Assembly (NCBI GenBank): GCA_003427395.1 | Contig: BFEA01000139.1 | Location: forward strand, 643,419-689,915 | DNA length: 46,497 nt | Reading direction: 5' to 3' | Origin: Chara braunii | Lineage: Eukaryota > Streptophyta > Charophyceae > Charales > Characeae | Shown here: positions 39,034-46,497 of the stretch, piece by piece | Layout: each line of letters begins with the position of its first letter | How positions within the stretch are numbered: position 1 is the first letter of the stretch | Translations under genes and position numbers: made by a program | The notes under the pieces: generated by a model | The model's input: the letters and a program-made list of their open reading frames with translations, nothing else | Databases searched by the model: none | What the model was told of the DNA's origin: nothing

Positions 39034-39454
39034 ATGTGTGTCAAAGGGTGCAGTCTCCTGGTCTTCCATACCCAGGGCAAGGGTGTCATCGGTGCTGCTG
39101 AGTTGATGCGTCGAGGAGCGGATATATCTGCCACTGACCGAAATGCTTCCGACAACTTAGTCCTCATTCTGCTCCACACTGACGCGCCCGCTTGGATGGC
39201 GGATGCATCCGGGGCCGGCATAAAAAAAGCCAACCCGCCCCTTATCCACCTCAGACCCAGTTGCACAAGGACTCACAAGAGAATCTGTCCTTCTGGGGGA
39301 GTATGACCCGCCTACAGTTTTCTCCACCACATTCTCTCCGCGAAGGAAAGTGGCATGTGTAACAACTTCGCACTTCTGAGTGTCGCGTCCTGGATCCTTG
39401 GTGGAAGCCACGTTGACCGACTTCGCATCTGCCATGAAATTCGATCCGGCAGAA
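39034..39454. other. Junction DNA with GCGGATATATC-type motifs
   Basis: No gene recognised. Two variants of the 14-bp palindrome occur (39118-39131 and 39199-39212). It could be the terminal part of the element carrying the minus-strand ParB-like pseudogene, whose other end is beyond the window. Confidence 0.5.
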
Positions 39455-39800
39455 ACTGTACCGCGGATACATCCGCTGCCGGGAAATGAGTGATTTCCTT
39501 GCCCAACGACTTCAGCACCGAGCGGATACTTTGTCGGCGGTGGAGATTCAACCTGTGGTGATCCCTGCCCAGTTTGTGAGCTTGCACCTTCTACTTAAGC
39601 CATGATACCTATTCCGCCATCGATCGTGACTGTGCCGCGGATACATCTGCTGCCGGGAAATGAGCCATGTACTTACCCAATGAGTTGAGCAGCTTGCAGC
39701 GCATGGGTCGGCAGTGGAGATTCAACCTGCGGTGATCCCTGCCCAGTTTATGAGCTCGCACCTTCTACCGAAGCCATAGCACCCTTTCCGCCTGTGATCG
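39455..39800. repeat. 174-bp tandem duplication (2 copies) with palindromes
   Basis: CCGCGGATACAT-TGCTGCCGGGAAATGAG occurs at 39461 and 39635. Both copies continue through a GGCAGTGGAGATTCAACCTG-like segment and GATCCCTGCCCAGTTT. Each copy holds one GCGGATACATCYGC palindrome (39463-39476 and 39637-39650). The second copy overlaps the 3' end of the minus-strand pseudogene. Confidence 0.78.
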
Positions 39801-42800
39801 AGACCCCTCCCGGGCTCGTAACATTTCCGCGCCATGCGCCGCCCCCTCTGTTGTCACCCGTAACCGCCGCCGCGGGTCCACCGTAACCGCGGCCGCAGGT
39901 TCTATCCTCACCTCCTCCGTCCCCTCCTTCGTCATCTCCTCCACGACCGTCCCGTCCAGATCCCTCTCCTCGTGTTGGGGCACGCAGCGGAATATGCCAA
40001 TCAATTTTGCTTTCACAACTTGGATTTGTTTCAAGGTAATAAAAGTCACGACAGAGCTCCAACATGTTGTGCTCCTGAAGAATCTCGAATGTCTGCTCTC
40101 CGAACATTCTGACGACAGTTTACCTCTGCGACATGGTCGATAACCGCTTGGAGGGCGGCCTCTTCAAATACCTTTTTCGACAAACGGGGTTCTGATTTTC
40201 ATTCACCCTTATCATTGAACGCCATAACCCGTTCACCATCAAGAACTGCCGGTTGGAAAATGTCTGGATGCCAAATTACATGCTGACCCCAATCAGACTC
40301 GTCGGTACTCCTGTGCGTCGTCCCGAAGAAATAGACTTGACCTTTCTGCAACCTCAATGTGTGCGTCGGCGGAAGAGGACGTCCAGGCTTGACAGTGGGG
40401 CTCAGAGGTTTGCTTCTCATGGAGGAAAGAAATCCTCTTGAAGAACCCGAGGTTGGCGTTGCGACAGGAATGGCGACAGGAGTGACGACAGGCAAACTCG
40501 CAGCATGCTTGGAACTGGAAGGCGTTGAAGAGGACGCCATACTTGCAGTATATTTCTGATATACCGTCTCTAAATCCAAAGGCTCCTCACCCTCGCTGAC
40601 TTCTTCCTCGTCGTTTGCGTTGAAATTGTCCTCTTCGGTGAATTGAGCCTTGTAATAATTTAGTGTGAGTTCCACCTTGCCATTGTCGAAATAGCATTAC
40701 TCAAGTTTCTCCACGAAGTTGGCCGCAGCCTCCCTAGAAGCACCATGAAAGCCATCCAATGCACCGATAACGACATCTCGGCGACACTTGTAGTCGTCCT
40801 CGAATCTTAGTTTCGGTTTTGTGTCGAGGAACAAAAACTTGTATACATTCGCCCTTTTCTCAGCTGACAGCTTGAACCACATGTTCCTGTATGGATCATG
40901 GTCGACCTCTTTCTACACCTGGTAGAATTCACAGTTGTCCACACCCGTCTGTACCTCGTGCGCAACAAATGTCATCAAGAAGTTGAGGAGCTCTGTGTCT
41001 CCCTCGATGGCCACAACATCCGGCTCTTAAGGAGATGCCACACAACCTGGGCGTGTGCTTTGCTGATGAACATAATTGCATTCTCGACTGGGCAGAAGAA
41101 CTCTATGTGACCCGATAACATACCCGGGTTAAGCTCCATTTCCTTATGGACGAACCCCTTCAGGTGGTGCAGACCTGCCGATGCATACGTCGTGGCCGTG
41201 AACTTTGTTTCGGCAATGTCCGAGGGTGTCACCTCTTGCCTTTTCCCAAGAGTTGCAGCGTCATCGTCCGGAAATCGTCCCTCATATGTTGGCGGGGTGT
41301 TAAGCTTCAGATCATCCCCGTGGAAAAGAACATACATCCTGTCCTCGTCGGCCCACACACTGTTCCCGATTTGGTAGTGCTTCTTAACTTGACTCCTCCG
41401 AACCCATTTTCCTACACAACCATTCGTGACAGGAAGAATGTGGAGAAGACCCATGAAGAAAAGGTCCCACTGCCTGGGAACAAAAGCAATTAAAGTCCAG
41501 AAATCAGGACACACAGCTTCAAGGAATGCCGCCAATGATCGGAAAGCCTCTTCACTCCAACAGGCTCGGTCGAAGGGATTGCATAAGTCAATGATGCAAG
41601 TGTGGCATCGCAGCTGCGTCACAACTTTCCTCATCTCATCTTTTCTTAGAAAAGTCGTGAAGACGTCGTAAGCAAATGGTGCGAGGGTTGTCACTTGCTT
41701 GGTTTCCTTCCATTTGATGGTGGTGCATTCTCCCAGTGCTTGCGGCCCCTCTTCTGTCTTGCCANGTTCGCCTTTGAGCACGGACAGCACAACCCGCTTN
41801 CATTCAGNNGGAAANTTCTCGTGATTAACCAACTTCATCGTTGCCGCCACGTCCTTATCACTCGGACAGCCGAGATACTGGGGGCATTCCTTGAGGTACG
41901 AGTGATCTGTGACCCATTTCCTGCAGCCCGCCCACAANNTCTCGTCCAGTCCCTTGGAGGCGTACTCTGCCATCAATTGCTCCTTCGTCCGGAAAAAGGA
42001 GGCACTCCAATCATCGTTGTCGCGGCCCTCGTGCTAGAATTGCACAATATGCCACAGCCGGAGCAACATCCGATCTTGCTTGACCATTTCACAAGCATCT
42101 TTCATCCCAACCTTTCCCTGCTCAATCAGCTTCTTGCTTCCTTGCTGCACCCAGACAATATCCAGGTCCAGCAACCCTCGCAGGATCCGACATTTCTCTG
42201 CGTCTGTAAAATCCCCCAAGTCTTTCCAACAATGCACGTCGGGTTCATTCACCTGGACGAAAAAGTTGTGGTCCTCCTGTTTCCTTTTCTTCTTGCCTTT
42301 CCGCATCTCCGGATCAGTCACACGCACATTATACACAACTCTCTTATGGCCCCTGTTGTCCTCCGCAAATGACTGACCCTCACGGGTGACTTTCGGGTCC
42401 GTTGTTGGAGGCCTCTTCATCCACACAGCGCCATCAGGGGCGAGCAGATGGCCCTTCTCCCACTCGTCGTAGAATTTCATGCCAAGCATCCACGTTTCAT
42501 CGTCCGTCATCACCAGAGGTAAGTAGTAACTCAGTCTCTCCGTCCATTCCTTTTTCTTCGATTTCTCATCACCCAACCCTCAAAGGTTGAAGTAAGGCGT
42601 TTTCCTCAAGGCGGCTTTCTGAAACTCTTCATATTTACTGACCAAATCCTTCTTGAACTTTATATTGTCGGTGACAGCACGAGGACCCTTCAAGTTATTC
42701 CACTCCTGACGAATGTCTATCATTGATAGCCGTTGAGCCCGAGGAGGGGCTAACTTGTCCTTCCTATTCTCGTTCACGCTTATCTGCATATAACCGTCAA

Positions 42801-44474
42801 AGTCCTCGTCGGCGAAGTACAAAGGCTTGAAGGGCCAGTCGTAGAAGGTATGTTTCTCCCAAATCTCGTGGTTTCTCAACTCCAGTGCAGCCTTGACATT
42901 GTGTTGCCGGATGACAGCGTAGTACCAATATTCGTTCAGGTTCTCCACATTGAATTTGTCCGGGGTCACACGAACAACCTTCCGTCCGGGACTAGGAAGC
43001 CCTGCGATTGGCGCCAATTTCAAAATTGGCTTCTCGTACGTTTTTCCTTTCTTCTTGAAGACATCCATCATTCACCGCAATATATACGTCGTGTGCGTTG
43101 GGTCGACCGAACGATGATTGTACGGCCTTTCCCACGCCGGCAACTCCAATACCCTCTCCGGGTTGATAGAAAGAGTGACATATTTCTTTATACCCTCTTT
43201 CCATTCCAGAAAGTACCCGGCGTCCAGATCGACAACCTTTTCCTTGTCGTCCTCACTGTCATTTTCATCTGCTCGTGCCCGCTTGCCTTTCGATGACCCT
43301 TCCCCCGATCCACCTCCCCGTCTCGCCTTCGGTGTTTCCGGGTTCTTTCCCACCGATTTCCTCTTCTTGTCAGATGTCTGGCGAGGGGTACTTGTTCTCC
43401 TTTTCTTCTGTGAAGATAAACGAGGGGTGTCTTCGTCTCCAGCCCCCTCGCTGCCAGATTCTTCCCCACTTCCCTTTTTTCCCACCGCAACAGGTCTTTT
43501 ACCCGTCTCCCCACCCCTTTGCTGCTCCGCAACCTCAGGATGTCCAACAGTAGTACTAACTCCAGTCGTCTTCGCCCTAGTCGACGGCTCATCCGTAGCA
43601 CTTACTGGAGCCTCAGCCATGTCGGCGACCCCCCCTCCTGGGGCGACGGCTCATTTATAGCACTTACTGGAGCCCGAGCCACCTCGGCGACCGCCCCCTC
43701 TGCATGTCTGCGTTGGACAGCTTCACCTTCCGGCTCGGATTCTTCATAAGCACCCGAGGGGTCTTGCTGCTCAGGAACGTAGTTAGGGTCAAGCCCTCCA
43801 ATCGCACCCTCCGTAGCAACATCAGTCGACAATTCTGAAGTTCGAGTGCGATCCTCGTCATCGCCAACATACGCTATCGGCATCGAAATACGATGCTCCT
43901 GCGGCACATCTAAACACCTGGCTGGCGGCACCAATGTCTCCCAGTCATCAAAGAAGCTCCGCAAGAGAACAGACGGTTCTAGATCTGATGTTATTGCCGT
44001 GTAAAATGGAAGCATGGTGGCTTGCTTGCCGAAACCTCGGAACTTTTTCCAAGCCAATCAAACACCCAGGGCGTCATGATCAGGATGAGCGTTCTTCCCG
44101 TACGCCATCTGAATGGTGAATGTACGAATTCCCTCTAAACAATCTTCCCATCCGCTCACAGCCCCGACAACTCGAAAATTATTACGGTCTTTCACGAAGA
44201 CGACTACAGCGCAAGGTGGACTCGTCAGCGCCGACTCGTCAACAGAAACCCAATCAAGAAACCAGTGGCGGTTGTCATACTTGTAGTACAAAGGATTTCT
44301 CCTCGTCCCACCGCTGTGCCTGCCACCAGAAGAACCGCGCCGACCGCGCTCCGCTACTGGACCACCGATAGAAGTCGAGGCAGGCCCACCACGATTTTCA
44401 CTGGCCTTGGGCAACTCTCCCTTGACAGCCGTTCCTACAGAGTCAGCTCGTTTGCCAGCACCAGCGGATGCCAT
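39748..44474 (-). pseudogene. Protein with ParB-N-like and DNA-methyltransferase-like regions, decayed
   Basis: From ATG 44474 a low-complexity Gly/Arg start leads to NPLYYKYDNRHWFLDWVSVD and a globular part, with a stop at 44058-44060 in frame. A frame change near 43610 enters a Lys/Ser/Glu-rich region and then a frame read to 40975 with stops at 43072, 42580 and 42034. ParB-like part (about 43210-42680): INPERVLELPAWERPYNHRS, a VDPTH, YAVIRQHNVKAALEL (in place of a G-x-HR box) and VNENRKDKLAPPRAQRL (ENxxR box). Methyltransferase-like part (about 41640-40960): CIIDLCNPFD in the DPPY position, a helix, then FWTLIAFVPRQWD, and after another shift DVVAIEGDTELLNFL. The end is Ser/Thr/Pro- and then Gly-rich, with a further shift near 40090. 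N calls cluster at 41765-41939. The domain calls are by motif only. Confidence 0.5.
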
Positions 44475-44631
44475 TTTATCTGCATTTTCCAAGCACGAAC
44501 AAGAACACGCTACTCAACATGATAGTAAGCAGAACGACGTTGATTCTTCCTCAACGTGTGAAGGGCACGGTCATCATCATCGAAGGCGGATATATCCGCT
44601 GTCGAAGATAGTCCATGCAGCGGATACATCC

Positions 44632-45109
44632 GGTGTTCAGCTTTAGCATCATAAAAGTCATGTGGCTACCTTCACACGCGCACGACAAGGGTAGAGTCCT
44701 CATCCTCAGCGGCGGATGAACACCGGATGTATCCGCTGCATGGACTATGACCTCATCCTTAGCGGCGGATGAACACCGGATGTATCCGCTGTATGGACTA
44801 CGACCTCGAAGTCGTGCTGCTTCTACAGCGGATACATCCGCCGCTGAGGATAACAGATACATCCGCCACGGCCCGTCCAACACATCCTCAGCGGCGGATA
44901 CACGGATGTATCCGCTTTAGAAGCAGCAGGACTTCGAGGTCGTAGTCCATGCAGCGGATACATCAGGTGTTCATCCGCCGCTGAGGATGAGGTCGTAGTC
45001 CATGCAGCGGATACATCCGGTGTCCATCTGCCACTGAGGATGAGGACTCTGCCCTTGTCATGCGCGTGTGAAGGTAGCCACATGGCTTTTACGATGCTAA
45101 AGTTGAACA
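44632..45109. repeat. Long inverted repeat (arms about 210 bp)
   Basis: The left arm (44632 to about 44845) and the reverse complement of the right arm (about 44886-45109) agree nearly throughout. Matching landmarks include GGTGTTCA, TTTAGCATC, CATGTGGCTACCTTCACACG, CGACAAGG/TGACAAGG, the palindromes, and ACGACCTCGAAGTC. About 40 nt separate the arms. The structure could extrude as a cruciform or give a long RNA hairpin. Confidence 0.8.
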
Positions 45110-45674
45110 CCAGATGTATCCGCTGCATGGACTACGACCTCGAAGTCGTGCTGCTTCTACAGCGAATACATCCGCCGCTGAGGATGTATTCGACGTGTAG
45201 CGGATACATCCTCCGCTGAGGATGAGGCCTCTGCCCTTGTCGAGCGCACAACACTAGCACACTCATTTTGAGCAATGCCTAAGTCGTGCTGCTTCCTCCA
45301 ATAGCGGATACATCCGCCGCTAAGGACCAGGTCAGGGCAAGGCCGTGGTCCCTAGCGGCGGTGTGCGCGCGTGAAGGGCACGGTCATCATTCTCAAATAG
45401 CGGATACATCCGCAAAACGTTCGACGGCCTCGAGAGCGGATACAACCTCAGCGACGGCCTCGATAGCGGATACATCCGCCGCTCAGGATCATGATCCATG
45501 AGGCGGACTCATCCGTACCACAAATGAGGACGAAGAGCTCGAAATGTCATGTGCTATTTTGGCTGGGTAAGTCGTGATGCTTTCTACTCTAGCGCATACA
45601 TCCGCCGCTGCGGATCAAGACCCTGCCCTGACGAGCGCTCAGTTCTTCAAGGTCGTCGTCAATTACGCAGATTC

Positions 45675-46497
45675 GGTGTCCACGCATGTGTGGCGGATAT
45701 ATCCATCGCAGCTACTGAACGGAAACGTACGTTTTTGTGTGGCGGATATATCCGATGTACACCAAGCGGGCGGAAACCTCCTGGAGGAGATGTCGGAGTA
45801 CAAAACAGAGAACCAACATGCTCAGTTACTCGGTGGCAGATATATCCGCCACACAGACGTGGATATCAAGCGCGGGTGTTAAACTTGATGGCGAATATGA
45901 CATTCGACGTCCTTGTCTGTGCGCCGGATATATTTGCCATACAACAAACGGACAGAAACCTCGAACATTATGAACCCGCTTATATAACACAGGAACCACA
46001 CCCATGCGCAATTAGTACCACGTAACATCACAACATTGTGTGTTGTTTCTGCCACACAGAGAAAGTTGTTTCCAGCTGGCAACCGACACTCTGCGCCCTC
46101 CGCTGTGTGGCGGATGTGTCCGCCGTTGGGTGAGGGCGGATCTTTCCCGGGCAACAGTTGACTACCGGGCGGATGTGTTCGGTGTGGAGCAGATGTATCC
46201 GCCGCATGGACGATGACCTCGAACTCCTGTGCACTCGTTGGAGGCACGGTCTTCATCCTCAGCGGCGGATGTATCCGCTATCGAGGCCGTCATCCTCAAG
46301 ATGGAAACCAACGTTTTGCGCCTTCGGTGTCCACGCATGTGTGGCGGGTATATCCGCCGCAGCAACTGAGCGGGAACGCAGTGGAGAAAACACTCTTTCT
46401 CAAAACATCATTGGCCAGGATCGACGTGCGTGTTTGTGTGGCGGATATATCCGCTGCACACCGAGCGGGCGGATACCTCTTAGAGGAGATGTCGGAG
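45675..46497. repeat. Imperfect direct repeat within the palindrome cluster, reaching the window end
   Basis: GGTGTCCACGCATGTGTGGCGG occurs near 45675 and 46326, each followed by a ATATATCC palindrome, a GCAGC-ACTGA segment, a second palindrome, CACC-AGCGGGCGGA and GAGGAGATGTCGGAG (ending about 45798 and at 46497). The spacing is about 650-700 bp, so a higher-order repeat probably continues beyond the window. Confidence 0.7.

Larger units (their letters stand above)
44586..46497. repeat. Cluster of 14-bp palindromes GCGGATRYATCCGC upstream of the ParB-like pseudogene
   Basis: About 25-30 exact or near copies occur in 1.9 kb. Clear examples: 44586-44599 (perfect GCGGATATATCCGC), 44620-44633, 44723-44736, 44776-44789, 44828-44841, 45007-45020, 45304-45317, 45400-45413, 45466-45479, and near 45743, 46268 and 46440. 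The left part mostly has the ACAT/GTAT centre with CGCTGAGGATGA spacers; the right part mostly has the ATAT centre with wider TGTGG...CACA symmetry. The first copy lies about 110 nt upstream of the pseudogene's start codon. Frames across the cluster (repeated ADTSA- or YIRH-like peptides) are translations of the repeat. Confidence 0.85.

Noticed and set aside
45549-46365. ORFs across the palindrome cluster with repeated ADISAT or YIRHT peptides
   Set aside because: They appear in several frames on both strands and follow the DNA repeat; there is no sign of coding selection.
44586-46497. CRISPR array
   Set aside because: Repeats are palindromes with very uneven spacing and related spacers, in a eukaryotic transposon-rich context with no cas genes.

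Overview
This is a gene-poor, repeat-saturated stretch of eukaryotic nuclear DNA. I see no host gene. The best-supported content is a series of mobile elements in various states of decay, separated by simple-sequence runs and apparent assembly artefacts. A streptophyte green alga such as Chara fits best, but this is inference. It rests on plant-type TTTAGGG telomere-like repeats, a Ty3/gypsy-type element with a plant-like tRNA-Asp primer site, a Penelope-like element with its GIY-YIG endonuclease ahead of the reverse transcriptase (RT), an arrangement reported from the green lineage, and type III hammerhead ribozymes in a retrozyme-like repeat.

Layout. (1) 1-6.5 kb: no convincing gene; homopolymers, purine-rich microsatellites, a GGCC-rich repeat and a 38-bp Nextera mate-pair junction left in the assembly (2260-2297). 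(2) 6.48-7.22 kb: a retrozyme-like element with two identical complete type III hammerhead ribozymes 422 nt apart. (3) 7.74-14.0 kb, minus strand: a Penelope-like retroelement flanked by 456-bp direct repeats, coding in order for an RGG/coiled-coil/SAP-like region, GIY-YIG endonuclease and RT, broken by one stop and two frameshifts. (4) 15.1-18.3 kb, plus strand: a 5'-truncated, decayed LINE. (5) 18.4-19.8 kb: minisatellite, telomere-like motifs and poly-G. (6) 19.8-39.0 kb, plus strand: a giant Ty3/gypsy-type LTR retrotransposon. Its 5' LTR is about 4.8 kb and contains an 85-bp tandem array; it is followed by a tRNA-Asp primer site, then a tract of about nine small ORFs packed head to tail, then gag and pol. 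The 3' LTR is cut off after 709 bp. (7) 39.0-46.5 kb: a minus-strand pseudogene with ParB-N-like and DNA-methyltransferase-like regions, bordered on both sides by repeats of a 14-bp palindrome of the form GCGGATRYATCCGC.

The most unusual system is the tract at 26.15-31.25 kb inside the giant retrotransposon: two related ORFs (A1, A2) and up to six paralogous ORFs of about 245 codons (BC1-BC6). Several are chained by ATGA or short stop/start overlaps, and gag-pol uses the same ATGA overlap. I recognise no known domain in these proteins. The layout suggests a polycistronic retroelement using termination-coupled reinitiation. The second candidate system is the ParB-like/methyltransferase-like protein beside clustered palindromes that could be its binding sites. 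The third is the hammerhead retrozyme.

Most reading frames here are interrupted. In the giant element nearly all in-frame stops are TGA or TAG, with one TAA in pol, which would fit C-to-T decay in CG and CHG contexts. All alignments were done by eye, and domain calls rest on visible motifs without database searches.
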